Positions 45,938 to 54,392 of a stretch of DNA of 64,000 nt are shown here, piece after piece (position 1 is the stretch's first letter; every line of letters starts with the position of its first letter). Both the position numbers and the translations under genes were made by a program. The DNA comes from Prolixibacteraceae bacterium (GTDB taxonomy: Bacteria > Bacteroidota > Bacteroidia > Bacteroidales > Prolixibacteraceae), in contig JAOARB010000022.1 of NCBI GenBank assembly GCA_025210775.1, positions 62,001 to 126,000 of the forward strand, read 5' to 3'. The notes under the pieces were generated by a model. That model ran no database searches, was not told the origin of the DNA, and saw nothing but the letters and a program-made list of their open reading frames with translations.

Positions 45938-46285
45938 TTATCCCTGTTGGTGAAAAAAGATCCATACCAAGAGCAATAATATTCCACCCCATAGAAGACT
46001 ACAAATACAATATTTCTTGATATTCTTCCTTCTTTCCAGTTTTTCCTGTTGCTTAATCCTTCTCATAACAATGAACCATGATTTTGAACTCTCAGTAGAG
46101 TGATTGTTTGAAACCTTACATAACTGTTCCCATGCAAACTTGAGTTTGCGGTAATCTCGGGTGAGATCTTCCCCATTATGCTCGAGTATCAGATGCTCTT
46201 TAGGATCGTTTATTCCTAGAATATGCCGAGCCCAATGGGACCATAAACGCTCTTTAACCTTTTGTGGATCAATATTACTATTCAT
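45938..46285 (-). CDS. Reduced FecR-like anti-sigma protein lacking a periplasmic domain
   Basis: The 115-residue protein has the FecR N-terminal layout: residues 1-55 with RDYRKLKFAWEQL, an SWFIVMRRI helix near 68-76, a basic KKYCICSLL boundary and one transmembrane helix (LLWGGILLLLVWIFFH) near 97-112. Known FecR proteins continue with a 200-residue periplasmic sensor; here the frame stops three residues after the helix, 85 bp before sucC, so no downstream remnant exists. It overlaps the upstream sigma-like gene by 8 bp and is probably translated with it. It may simply hold the sigma factor at the membrane. Confidence 0.6.
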   Translation of the reverse strand: MNSNIDPQKVKERLWSHWARHILGINDPKEHLILEHNGEDLTRDYRKLKFAWEQLCKVSNNHSTESSKSWFIVMRRIKQQEKLERRKNIKKYCICSLLWGGILLLLVWIFFHQQG

Positions 46286-46829
46286 ATCTCACTTCCTTCT
46301 GTTTCAAGTTTACCCCTATTCTTATCTGTTGATTCGGATTAGGAAGAGAGTCGAGTAATTGCAATATCTTTCCTACCTCTTTTTCATATTCTTTGGCTGT
46401 TATATTTAGCTTACGCTGAATTACTGAGGCGATCTGTTTTGTATTGCTCGATAATCTGATAATCTCTTTCTGTAATGGAGTGAGAATCCCTAATAGATTT
46501 TTTAATTGCTCTTCTCTCTCTTTGCTTATTCTGGAAAGGAATAGCTGCCTTTCTTCGCTTGAGTTATTAGTGGTCGTATGTGTTTGTTTTAGTAGATGCT
46601 TCTTTATGCGTATTAACATCTCATGGCTATCGGTCCAAATTGAAAGTGGGTCTGGATACTTCCTCCACAAGTGAACGAACAAATCCTGAATCAAACAATC
46701 AACGATCTTCTGGTTATTGCATATCTCATACGCAAAACTTCTGTAGAGTGGATAGTACTCTTCGTAAAAACTTTGGGCATCATTGATATTCTTCCCTCTT
46801 CTAAAAAATGTGGTTAGCAATGATTTCAT
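46278..46829 (-). CDS. Divergent ECF sigma factor (FecI-like)
   Basis: The 183-residue protein has the region 2 pattern SFYEEYYPLYRSFAYEICNNQKIVDCLIQDLFVHLWRK at about 21-57, the FecI/ECF core-binding and -10 recognition part. The later LTPLQKEIIRLSS (near 116) and IQRKLNITAKEYEKEVGKILQLL (near 137-159) fit region 4 positions, but they are clearly degenerate for the helix-turn-helix. It overlaps the next gene, which encodes a FecR-like membrane protein. It may be an ECF sigma factor of low activity or a sigma-derived adaptor. Confidence 0.65.
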   Translation of the reverse strand: MKSLLTTFFRRGKNINDAQSFYEEYYPLYRSFAYEICNNQKIVDCLIQDLFVHLWRKYPDPLSIWTDSHEMLIRIKKHLLKQTHTTTNNSSEERQLFLSRISKEREEQLKNLLGILTPLQKEIIRLSSNTKQIASVIQRKLNITAKEYEKEVGKILQLLDSLPNPNQQIRIGVNLKQKEVRYE

Positions 46830-47101
46830 ACGTAAGGTTCATAAAGGTTTCTTTGCATTAACGTATTTTAAAGATAACAATTCAAAGGGTAAAAGGATCG
46901 CTCTTTCTTTTTGTTTTTTAATGTTTTACAATATGTTAATCTTCTGTCTTTATGATCATTATCATCATGATTTTTCCCACATTATTCGTTTTTTAACTTG
47001 TGTGATGAAACTTTGTTTTTATTTTCTTCTATTTTAGTGCTATGTTGTAAAAAGTGTTTTTTACTCCTATATTTTTAATTTAAAACACAGTATCACTCTT
47101 T

Positions 47102-48463
47102 ATGAAACAATCATCATCTTTTACTCGTGCTTTCTGGGTAGCCAACACTGTTGAGCTATTGGAGAGAGCTGCCTATTACGGTGTGTTTATTGTCATTACA
47201 CTTTATCTGTCTCGAATTCTTGGTTTTACAGATATGCAAGCTGCTTCTATTGCAGGTGTCTTTTCTGGTCTACTTTATTTCCTCCCTACCTTCAGTGGTG
47301 CCTATGCTGATAAAATTGGTTTTAAAAAAGCATTGATACTTGCCTTCTCGTTGCTTACTCTTGGATATTTTGGATTAGGAGCCCTTCCTACCATCCTTGA
47401 ATCTTCTGGATTAGTTGAATATGGTCAACATACCCATTTTACTGGTTTAAGAGAGAGCGCTGTTAAGTGGGCTATCATACCTATTGTGGCTCTTATTATC
47501 CTTGGTGGATCTTTTATTAAATCTGTGATTACTGCTACTGTTTCTAAAGAGACTACAGTGGAGAATAGAGCCAAAGGGTTCTCTATCTTTTATGCTATGG
47601 TCAACGTGGGAGCTTTCTCTGGTAAGACTATCGTAAAGCCTCTTCGTGAATCTATGGGAGATGAAGGTCTGGTTTATCTAAACTTCTTTTCAGCTGCTGC
47701 TACTGGTTTGGCGATCATTATGGTTTACCTGTTCTTTAAATCTTCTCATAACGAAGGTCAAGGCAAATCAATTAAAGAAATTGCTGCCGCACTGGTTAAT
47801 GTGGTTATGAATTTCCGTTTGATTACTTTGATATTGATTATTACTGGTTTTTGGATGGTACAACACCAACTTTATGCAACCATGCCTAAATATGTTCTTA
47901 GAATGGCAGGGGAGGGCGCTTCTCCTTCTTGGTATGCCAACGTCAATCCTTTGGTTGTTTTCCTTTCAGTAGGGGCTGTAACTGCTTTGATGAAGAATAG
48001 GTCTGCTCTTACTTCTATGACGGTAGGGATGTTTATTATGCCTATCTCTGCCTTCTGTATGGCTTCTGGTAACTTAATGGGAGGAGAGGCTATCTTAGGA
48101 ATGCACCCTGTCGCATTTATGATGATTATCGGTATCGTTTTCCAAGGTCTTGCCGAAGCTTTTATCTCTCCACGTTTCTTAGAATATTTCTCACTACAAG
48201 CTCCTAAAGGAGAAGAGGGAATGTATCTTGGCTTTAGCCACCTGCACTCTTTTATCTCTTCTATCCTTGGTTTTGGTCTTTCGGGTTACCTTCTTGAAAG
48301 ATTCTGTCCAGATCCAGCTTTATTGAGTGAAGCAGAGAAATTGACAGCTTATGATCATGCCCACTATATCTGGTATGTGTTTGTTGCCATTGCTTCTGTA
48401 TCGGCCATTATGTTAGTTATTTATGGTGCCGTAACTAGAAAAATGGATGCTGCCAAAGCTTAA
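47102..48463 (+). CDS. MFS transporter, POT-like
   Basis: The 453-residue protein has 12 or more hydrophobic segments and shares its N-terminal signature FWVANTVELLERAAYYGVFI with the transporter at 25001, plus GFWMVQHQLYATMP in the middle, which resembles GFWTMYNQLFFTLP in the other. The ELLERAAYYG motif is the POT family's ELCERFSYYG. ADKIGFKKALIL is the MFS loop. The two genes are distant paralogues. The substrate may be peptides or other solutes and cannot be inferred. Confidence 0.8.
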   Translation: MKQSSSFTRAFWVANTVELLERAAYYGVFIVITLYLSRILGFTDMQAASIAGVFSGLLYFLPTFSGAYADKIGFKKALILAFSLLTLGYFGLGALPTILESSGLVEYGQHTHFTGLRESAVKWAIIPIVALIILGGSFIKSVITATVSKETTVENRAKGFSIFYAMVNVGAFSGKTIVKPLRESMGDEGLVYLNFFSAAATGLAIIMVYLFFKSSHNEGQGKSIKEIAAALVNVVMNFRLITLILIITGFWMVQHQLYATMPKYVLRMAGEGASPSWYANVNPLVVFLSVGAVTALMKNRSALTSMTVGMFIMPISAFCMASGNLMGGEAILGMHPVAFMMIIGIVFQGLAEAFISPRFLEYFSLQAPKGEEGMYLGFSHLHSFISSILGFGLSGYLLERFCPDPALLSEAEKLTAYDHAHYIWYVFVAIASVSAIMLVIYGAVTRKMDAAKA

Positions 48464-48472
48464 ACATGATAG

Positions 48473-48508
48473 ATGATCTCAAAAAAAGATTCTTTATTTT
48501 GAGATCAT
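48473..48508 (+). terminator. Terminator of the second MFS transporter
   Basis: Perfect 12-bp stem ATGATCTCAAAA (48473-48484) with 48497-48508. The following T-run is weak (TTGTTTG). Confidence 0.65.
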
Positions 48509-48511
48509 TTG

Positions 48512-48542
48512 TTTGCATATTAACAAAAAGCACCTATATTTG
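48512..48542 (+). promoter_or_regulatory. Promoter of the first tRNA-Leu gene
   Basis: TTTG (48512-48515), 19-nt spacer, TATATTTG (48535-48542): a full Bacteroidota -33/-7 promoter. Confidence 0.8.
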
Positions 48543-48578
48543 CATCGCAATCATGAAAACAGCATGATTACGATGTAC

Positions 48579-48662
48579 GCCCGGGTGGCGGAATTGGTAG
48601 ACGCGCTGGATTCAAAATCCAGTGGTAGCAATATCGTGCGGGTTCGATTCCCGCCCCGGGTA
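48579..48662 (+). tRNA. tRNA-Leu (anticodon CAA)
   Basis: An 84-nt gene with acceptor arm GCCCGGG pairing with CCCGGGT (first pair G-U), a class II long variable arm, anticodon stem CTGGA/TCCAG around loop TTCAAAA (anticodon CAA, reads UUG) and T-arm GCGGG/CCCGC with TTCGATT loop. The CCA end is not encoded. It is identical to the gene at 51613. Confidence 0.95.
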
Positions 48663-48664
48663 CA

Positions 48665-48699
48665 AAGCTTCTTCGAATATTCGAAGAAGCTTTTTTTAT
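48665..48699 (+). terminator. Terminator of the first tRNA-Leu gene
   Basis: AAGCTTCTTCGAA pairs with TTCGAAGAAGCTT (13 bp, 48665-48692), followed by seven T. Confidence 0.93.
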
Positions 48700-48864
48700 G
48701 TCTCTTCTTTCTTCTTCTCTCTTTTTTCTATTGGATTATTTTGTGTGATTATAATGTAGAATGGCTTGATTTTATGTATTTTAGGATTTGGAGTTTTGCG
48801 ATCGAATGTTTATGCCATTCTGTGTAGAACAAAAAAAGAATGCTATCCATATAAACCTGTTCTT

Positions 48865-51312
48865 ATGAAACAAAGAAAAATTAAGTACTGTTGCCTTCTA
48901 TTGCTATTTATGCTTTTCTCTTCCCCGATCTTTGCTGCCCATTCTAAAATATCTATTTCAGGGTCTGTAGTTCATCAAAAACAACAAATACAATTCGCTA
49001 CTGTGGCCCTTTATACCCAAAACAAGGAGAAACTTCTTGGGGGTGCCATTACCAATGAACAGGGTAAGTTTTCTATTGAAGCACCTAAATATGAATCTTA
49101 CGTTCTTGTGATTAGCTCTATTGGGTTTGAAAAGAAGGAGATTCTCTTGAAACCCCAAAATAATTCTGTGCAGAAAAATATTGAACTAAAAGAGCTGGTC
49201 ACCAACCTCGCTGAAGTTCAAGTGAAAGGAGCGGCAATACAAAATAAGATATCTAAGGATGTGGTGACCGTAACCAAAGAGATGCGTAAAGGGGCTCCTA
49301 CGACTAGTTGGATACTTCGTAAAACTCCAGGTGTCGATGTCGATTATATGTCTGAATCAATTACCATTGATGGACAATCAAACGTGCTCCTTCTTGTCGA
49401 TGGGGTAAGGAAAGATCCTAAATATATCCAGAGCCTTTCGTCTAAAAGAATAGATAAAATGGAGATCTATAGAAATGCCAATGGACGATATGCCATGGAA
49501 GGCTATAGTGCTGTGGTAAATATTCTCTTGAAGAAAGACTACAGAGGTCTCTCTTTCTCTGCTGTCGATAAAGAGACTTTTAATACTTCTGGAAATAATG
49601 GTCCTAGTACGAAGTTCTTTTCCGAACAAACGGTTCATGCCGACTATACGATGAACAACCTGTTGTTTTATGGTAATTTTAACCACCATGATGAGGATTT
49701 TTATTTTCATAGAGACCATGATATTATTTTTGGCGATAGTAAAGTGATCACCAAAAACCCCGATGGCCAAGACTATAATGAGAATAGGGGCCGAGGCTTT
49801 TGGAATATGACTTCAGGAGTGGACTACAAAATAAATAAGAACCATCAGTTAGGTATTCAATATGGCTATAGTAAAGATCTGTATGGAAAAAATTATCAAA
49901 AAACAGAACTCTCTCGCTGGGTTTATAATAACAGTAACTCTCAACAACCAGACTCAAAATATGCCATCAATCAGACTTCTGACGATTCTGGTGACACCCA
50001 TAGTGGACAGGTTACCTATCAAGGAAAATGGAGTGAGAAATCTAAAATCAATATTGAAGCATACTACAATGATTCCCAAGCAGACAATCAAACGTTCTTA
50101 GCTTCGTCTAATCTCCCAACACCAACAACCCAAGAGATAAACAACGAGTCTCAATTTATGAGGAGTGTGGCGGAATGGGAATATTCGATCAGTAATAAGA
50201 GCACTTTCTCTGTCGGATATAACTATATATGGAAATATAGCAAAGATCTTACCATTAATGACTGGAACAATAATCCTGTTTTAGGTTCTCAAGATCAAAG
50301 CAAAACCGAAACAACGCGAAAAGAACAGTATCACCGTGTTTATGCCAATATCGATTTCCCTCTATCAAACAAAATAACCGCTGGGATGGGCTATGGTGCC
50401 GAATGGAATAAACTTGGAAATGAACAGGACTATAGAATGTTGCATCTTCCTTTTTTGCGTCTGATGTATAAACCAAGTAGTAAAATCAATTTTATCCTAA
50501 ACTATAAAGCGAAAACGGACAACCCTTTTCGAAGCCAAACGATAAGTTACGATCGTATTGTTGATGAGTATGCTGTCTTTAGAGGAAATCCAGACTTAAA
50601 AAGCTTTACCAATCATAGAGTCGAGCTTGGGGTCAACATGTTTAAAGGGAAAGTTCGCATTACGCCTTACTATAGCCTCAGTAAAGATGCGATCACGACC
50701 TATGGCTTAGGTTTCGAGAAAATCAACAATAGAGATCAATATGTCTATAGCTATGTGAATGCTGATAAATATCAAAAGATGGGCGTTATTTTCTCTGGTA
50801 GCATCCCTCTTGCGAAAAAATGGAGACTCAATATTATGGGTAGCTACAACCAACACAAGATAGAATACATGAACATCCAACAAAAACGAGATGCTTTCTT
50901 AATCCGTAATCAACTGCTCTATAATGATGCCAAACATGGCTTTCTCCTTGGTGTCGTTTATAAGAATAACCTCTATAAGGAACCAACTCTTTTTGGATAC
51001 GAAGCTAACAGTAGCCAAAGTAATCTGGCTTGTCTGGCAATGAAGAATTTCTTTAAAAAACGTCTTTTTGTTTTGGCTTACTATAGCCTTCCTGTGGATG
51101 GAAAACTATTTTCATATACCCAGGATAACTTATGGGAAGACAATAGAGGAGCAATGGCTTATCGTAGCTTCGAATCTACCGATATAAGTATCCTAAAAGG
51201 AATATGGTTGATAAGAGTAGGAGTTAGGTTGAATTCAGGAAAGACACGTAAAAGAATGGAACGTGGAGATCTTGATGAGAAACAAGAAAAACGAGGAGGA
51301 TTAGGATTGTAA
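48865..51312 (+). CDS. TonB-dependent-type outer membrane beta-barrel protein
   Basis: The ATG at 48865 gives 815 residues and a proper signal peptide (CCLLLLFMLFSSPIFA); an earlier frame start would lack one. A carboxypeptidase-regulatory-like sandwich (ISGSVVHQKQQIQFATVALY, residues about 30-110) leads to a TonB plug-like segment (DVVTVTKEMRKGAPTTSWIL, QSNVLLLVDGVRKDP near 172-187). The rest is a long beta-barrel of the outer-membrane beta-barrel family (OMP_b-brl_3 type). It probably takes up or binds a ligand at the surface. The C-terminal residues KRGGLGL follow a charged stretch and do not end in the usual aromatic residue, which is odd. It sits between two identical tRNA genes. Confidence 0.8.
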   Translation: MKQRKIKYCCLLLLFMLFSSPIFAAHSKISISGSVVHQKQQIQFATVALYTQNKEKLLGGAITNEQGKFSIEAPKYESYVLVISSIGFEKKEILLKPQNNSVQKNIELKELVTNLAEVQVKGAAIQNKISKDVVTVTKEMRKGAPTTSWILRKTPGVDVDYMSESITIDGQSNVLLLVDGVRKDPKYIQSLSSKRIDKMEIYRNANGRYAMEGYSAVVNILLKKDYRGLSFSAVDKETFNTSGNNGPSTKFFSEQTVHADYTMNNLLFYGNFNHHDEDFYFHRDHDIIFGDSKVITKNPDGQDYNENRGRGFWNMTSGVDYKINKNHQLGIQYGYSKDLYGKNYQKTELSRWVYNNSNSQQPDSKYAINQTSDDSGDTHSGQVTYQGKWSEKSKINIEAYYNDSQADNQTFLASSNLPTPTTQEINNESQFMRSVAEWEYSISNKSTFSVGYNYIWKYSKDLTINDWNNNPVLGSQDQSKTETTRKEQYHRVYANIDFPLSNKITAGMGYGAEWNKLGNEQDYRMLHLPFLRLMYKPSSKINFILNYKAKTDNPFRSQTISYDRIVDEYAVFRGNPDLKSFTNHRVELGVNMFKGKVRITPYYSLSKDAITTYGLGFEKINNRDQYVYSYVNADKYQKMGVIFSGSIPLAKKWRLNIMGSYNQHKIEYMNIQQKRDAFLIRNQLLYNDAKHGFLLGVVYKNNLYKEPTLFGYEANSSQSNLACLAMKNFFKKRLFVLAYYSLPVDGKLFSYTQDNLWEDNRGAMAYRSFESTDISILKGIWLIRVGVRLNSGKTRKRMERGDLDEKQEKRGGLGL

Positions 51313-51544
51313 TATTTAGCAAGAATTACCCCTTAGATACTTCTTAGTATGGAAGCGATAGAGGATACTCTGCTTATGGTATCCTCTACCGTTGATCTCT
51401 CTAAATGATAAAAAATCATAGCTACGTGCATCGATCCTTCTATATCACTTCAATTTTATTCTTTTTTATCGCAATATTCATCAATTGAAAATGAGTAGGT
51501 TAAGATAGAATGGACTCTTTTGACGTTTTTTTTGTCTATTATGG

Positions 51545-51576
51545 TTGCATTTTACTGAATAAATCTATTATATTTG
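51545..51576 (+). promoter_or_regulatory. Promoter of the second tRNA-Leu gene
   Basis: TATATTTG (51569-51576) with TTG at 51545-51547. From the -7 box on, the next 20 bases match the copy at 48535. Confidence 0.7.
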
Positions 51577-51612
51577 CATCGCAATCATGAAAACAGCAAT
51601 GTTGTGATTCAC

Positions 51613-51696
51613 GCCCGGGTGGCGGAATTGGTAGACGCGCTGGATTCAAAATCCAGTGGTAGCAATATCGTGCGGGTTCGATTCCCGCCCCGGGTA
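51613..51696 (+). tRNA. tRNA-Leu (anticodon CAA), second copy
   Basis: The 84 bases are identical to the gene at 48579, including the G-U first acceptor pair and the TTCAAAA anticodon loop. The leader is also similar, but the terminator differs. Confidence 0.95.
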
Positions 51697-51697
51697 C

Positions 51698-51727
51698 AAA
51701 GCTCTCTATAACTAGAGAGCTTTTTTT
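51698..51727 (+). terminator. Terminator of the second tRNA-Leu gene
   Basis: AAAGCTCTCTA (51698-51708) pairs with TAGAGAGCTTT (51713-51723), followed by a T-run. Confidence 0.93.
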
Positions 51728-51800
51728 ATATCCCTACTTTTCTTCTACCTTCCCATTCCTTGGATTTCCCCTAGACCACTTGCACCAATATCTCTATGCC

Positions 51801-51976
51801 TTTAATTGAACGCTACTGTATCTTTATTCCATCCTCTCGTTCTCTTTAATTGAATGTACTCCTATCTCTATCTCAACTCCTCGATATTTTAAAATAAACG
51901 CCCCCGTAAATAAATCTTATGCCCTCGATGCTTTTATATGAACGTCTTCGTAAATCTATTTTAGTAGGCTAAAATA
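51801..51976. repeat. Degenerate 44-bp tandem array (four units)
   Basis: An AAC/TG landmark following a T/A-rich run (tttaattgaac, tttaattgaat, ttaaaataaac, tttatatgaac) recurs at exact 44-bp steps (51801, 51845, 51889, 51933). The second 11-mer is also similar between units (gctactgtatc, gtactcctatc, gcccccgtaaa, gtcttcgtaaa). The unit is 4 x 11 bp. It lies between tRNA-Leu and the 11-bp hairpin element at 52145. No coding frame crosses it. Confidence 0.55.
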
Positions 51977-52144
51977 GATAAATTACCTCCTTTATATATC
52001 CGTTTTATCATCCTAATATAACTATCTAACCCCATCAGTTTAGATAAATAAACGCTCTAGTTTATAAATGTTTTAGCCTACTTAAACGCACCATAACCCT
52101 ATTTCCCCTTTATGATAACTAAACCCTAAAATCACCTCAAAAAC

Positions 52145-52246
52145 ACTTCAACTTCATATCAAGTTCATATCAACTTCATATCATGTTCACTTATACTTTA
52201 TATTAAGTAGGCTCTAGAATGAAGTTGATATGAAGTTGAGGTAGCC
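52145..52246. repeat. 11-bp tandem units forming a large hairpin, copy B
   Basis: Four to five units (acTTCATATCA, agTTCATATCA, acTTCATATCA, tgTTCACTTAT) are followed by an AT-rich spacer and inverted units; 52170-52183 pairs perfectly over 14 bp with 52226-52239. A stretch of more than 30 bases starting at 52158 is identical to the copy at 9861-9966, and the flank after the right arm (GTAGCC..TAAAATC) is also similar. The function is unknown. Confidence 0.8.
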
Positions 52247-52336
52247 GTAAAATCAACTACAAATAACCGAAATATCTTGTTGACTACTATCTAAATATTA
52301 TAAGATTATTAGATGCATTTTAGATATTTATATAAT

Positions 52337-53452
52337 CTATTTTCTTCTTTTTTTATTAGTAAGTAATATCTTAAATCCAATACTGTGTCCTTGCTTTGAT
52401 CGATCAGATAAACCGAGTAAATAATTGTAGTTTATACTAGTAATATATTTTTTAAAAATAGGCATTCTGAATTCAACACCTGTTGAAAGAGTGAATGGAG
52501 AATCTGTACCGCCTTTTACATTGAGAGCAAGTGATTTTGATGTGACTCCTAGATTAATCAATATATGATAATTTGATTTGTTCCAGATGATAGGATTTAT
52601 TCCTGCAATAAATGATATTCTATGTTGAATAATACTTCTTGTTATTTCATTGACAGTATCTTCGTTAGCCCCCTCTCCACTTGTTATATTTCTGATATTA
52701 TTCATATAATATTTAACTCCACCATAGATTCCCAATTTATTAAAACGATATTCACCTGTTGTTGCTAAAAAACCATTCCAAGAGCTAAACTTATGGATTC
52801 CCCCTCCTATGCTATATAAAAAAATATTTCTTTTGATTTTTTTTCTGGAGTTACTATTAGATAATATTTCTGCTGTAGCACTTGTTTCAAAAAGTACAAT
52901 TTTATTGTTACTTAATTGATAGGTTATTTCTTTGGGTTTTATGTATTTAATGTTTATCCTTTTAGGAATCTGAAAATTTCTTTCCTCTGGGTTGAGTTTA
53001 ATTGTTTTTTTCTTTGAAGAATGATTTTGTTTAACAACCTTATTAGATTTTATTGTATTCTTAAAGTTTTTGAATGTACTTATCCTTTGAGTTCTGTTTT
53101 TTTCATCTTTAATTATGATTTCTTTATTGTTTTCTACAATTACATTTCCACCATAATTTAACTTCTTTATAATGTCGTTTTTAATTCTATGATGTTGATT
53201 AATAGGATTACTATAACTTGTAACATCCTTTAATCCATCTCTTTTTGTAAAGAAATAATATACAGATCCGATAACGCAGATACTTAAAGTGATATTTGCA
53301 ATTATTTTAGATAGTTTGTTCTTATTAGTTGAGCCTGTCTTATTGAGATTGGTTTCAAGATTATTCCATATTTCATTTGGTACTTCAGGCTCATACTGAT
53401 TCAAACTCGTTTTAATATATTCTGACCAATTATTATCCCAATTCTCTCTCAT
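52337..53452 (-). CDS. Anti-sigma-like protein with one membrane helix and C-terminal outer-membrane beta-barrel-like domain
   Basis: The 371-residue protein begins with a cytoplasmic helix bundle of the Bacteroidota anti-sigma type (WDNNWSEYIKTSL, YEPEVPNEIWNNLETNL, residues 4-36), then one transmembrane helix (ANITLSICVIGSVYYFF, near 52-68), a long Lys/Asn-rich linker to about 200, and a C-terminal region of alternating strands (FLYSIGGGIHKFSSWNGFLA, YGGVKYYMNN, ISFIAGINP, TLSTGVEFRM) that looks like an outer-membrane beta-barrel. No signal peptide is seen. It overlaps the ECF sigma gene by 20 bp, so the two are cotranscribed. It may connect the surface to the cytoplasmic sigma factor. Confidence 0.65.
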   Translation of the reverse strand: MRENWDNNWSEYIKTSLNQYEPEVPNEIWNNLETNLNKTGSTNKNKLSKIIANITLSICVIGSVYYFFTKRDGLKDVTSYSNPINQHHRIKNDIIKKLNYGGNVIVENNKEIIIKDEKNRTQRISTFKNFKNTIKSNKVVKQNHSSKKKTIKLNPEERNFQIPKRINIKYIKPKEITYQLSNNKIVLFETSATAEILSNSNSRKKIKRNIFLYSIGGGIHKFSSWNGFLATTGEYRFNKLGIYGGVKYYMNNIRNITSGEGANEDTVNEITRSIIQHRISFIAGINPIIWNKSNYHILINLGVTSKSLALNVKGGTDSPFTLSTGVEFRMPIFKKYITSINYNYLLGLSDRSKQGHSIGFKILLTNKKRRK

Positions 53453-53951
53453 ATAGGTGTAGTATTTCTTGCAATTTATTTTTTGCCCTTCTTAGATGAC
53501 TGCGACAAGTACTTACATTAACTCCTAGCTTTATACTTATTTCTTCGTGATTATATCCTTCGATTTCATATAAAGTAAAAATAATGCGTTGAATATCTGT
53601 TAAATGGTGCAAGGCATTTAATATCTCCTCTGCTGATAGCTTTTGTTCAATATTTATTGTTTTTTCATCACATATAGATTCATTTAGCTCAAAATTGTCA
53701 TGATTTCTGCTATTCTTACGATACTGGTCTATTGCTGTGTTAATAACAATTCTTCTAAATAAAGCTTTTGTTTTTTTGTCATCTACATTATCATCTATTG
53801 TAGTAAATAATTTAAGAAAACTATCATTTACTACTTCTAATGCATCCTCTCTATTACGAACAAATCGTAATGCAATAGATAGTCCGTATCTACTATATTG
53901 GTCAAAAAGTTGTTTAAAAAATCGATTTTTATCTTTTATGGTTTTTCTCAA
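53433..53951 (-). CDS. ECF-type RNA polymerase sigma factor
   Basis: The 172-residue protein shows both conserved regions: sigma2 (FKQLFDQYSRYGLSIALRFVRNREDALEVVNDSFLKLF, about 12-50) with a DALEVVNDSF core-binding motif, and sigma4 (LTDIQRIIFTLYEIEGYNHEEISIKLGVNVSTCRSHLRRAKNKL, about 117-160), a clear helix-turn-helix for the -35 region. Between them is INTAIDQYRKNSRN near 73. It is cotranscribed with a putative anti-sigma protein downstream and divergent from a SUMF1-domain lipoprotein. The target genes are unknown. Confidence 0.92.
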   Translation of the reverse strand: MRKTIKDKNRFFKQLFDQYSRYGLSIALRFVRNREDALEVVNDSFLKLFTTIDDNVDDKKTKALFRRIVINTAIDQYRKNSRNHDNFELNESICDEKTINIEQKLSAEEILNALHHLTDIQRIIFTLYEIEGYNHEEISIKLGVNVSTCRSHLRRAKNKLQEILHLYERELG

Positions 53952-54392
53952 ATTGTAAGATCATTAGTCTGAACATAAGTTCATATTCTGTACATTAATT
54001 ATAGTCGTATATTTCTTCTTGTATGTTGCATCAGGTGTCAAAAAATAGTAAAAACTAAGTTCTAGTGTAATGTATGTAGCTGTGACAACTAGAAGGAAAA
54101 ATAATACGAGTCTTTGGCTTAAGAATCAAATCCTTTAGTAACGAAAAATGAATTTTAATAGAAAAAATTATAGATGGGTGCAACATTTGTTCTTGGTATA
54201 ACGAAATAGATTGGTGAGTGTGTTTTAATATGCCACATAAATATGATTTAATATAATATCATTCTGTTATCAAAAATCAAGAAGGTTCATTATTGGTCGT
54301 GTATAGAATCATTCATTAATAATTTCGATAAAAATAAATATATGCAATATTTGCTGCTAACATAATGAAATAGATTAATGTAGTTAATTAAC
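53952..54392. other. Divergent intergenic region between the ECF sigma gene and the SUMF1 lipoprotein gene
   Basis: No coding frame or RNA was recognised. AATATTTG (54346-54353) resembles TAnnTTTG with one mismatch and may serve the lipoprotein gene. TTCTAG (54060-54065) and CTAGAA (54089-54094) could pair. The divergent layout leaves room for sigma-dependent control. Confidence 0.4.

Noticed and set aside
46783..47037. Possible 84-residue plus-strand gene upstream of the MFS transporter
   Set aside because: It overlaps the sigma-like gene on the other strand, starts inside it, and has low-complexity hydrophobic composition. A coding role is not supported.
48766..48864. Earlier frame start for the receptor between the tRNAs
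   Set aside because: The extra 33 residues precede a standard signal peptide and would hide it. The ATG at 48865 is better.
51801..51976. CRISPR array
   Set aside because: The 44-bp units are degenerate along their length with no conserved repeat/unique spacer alternation, and no cas gene is present.
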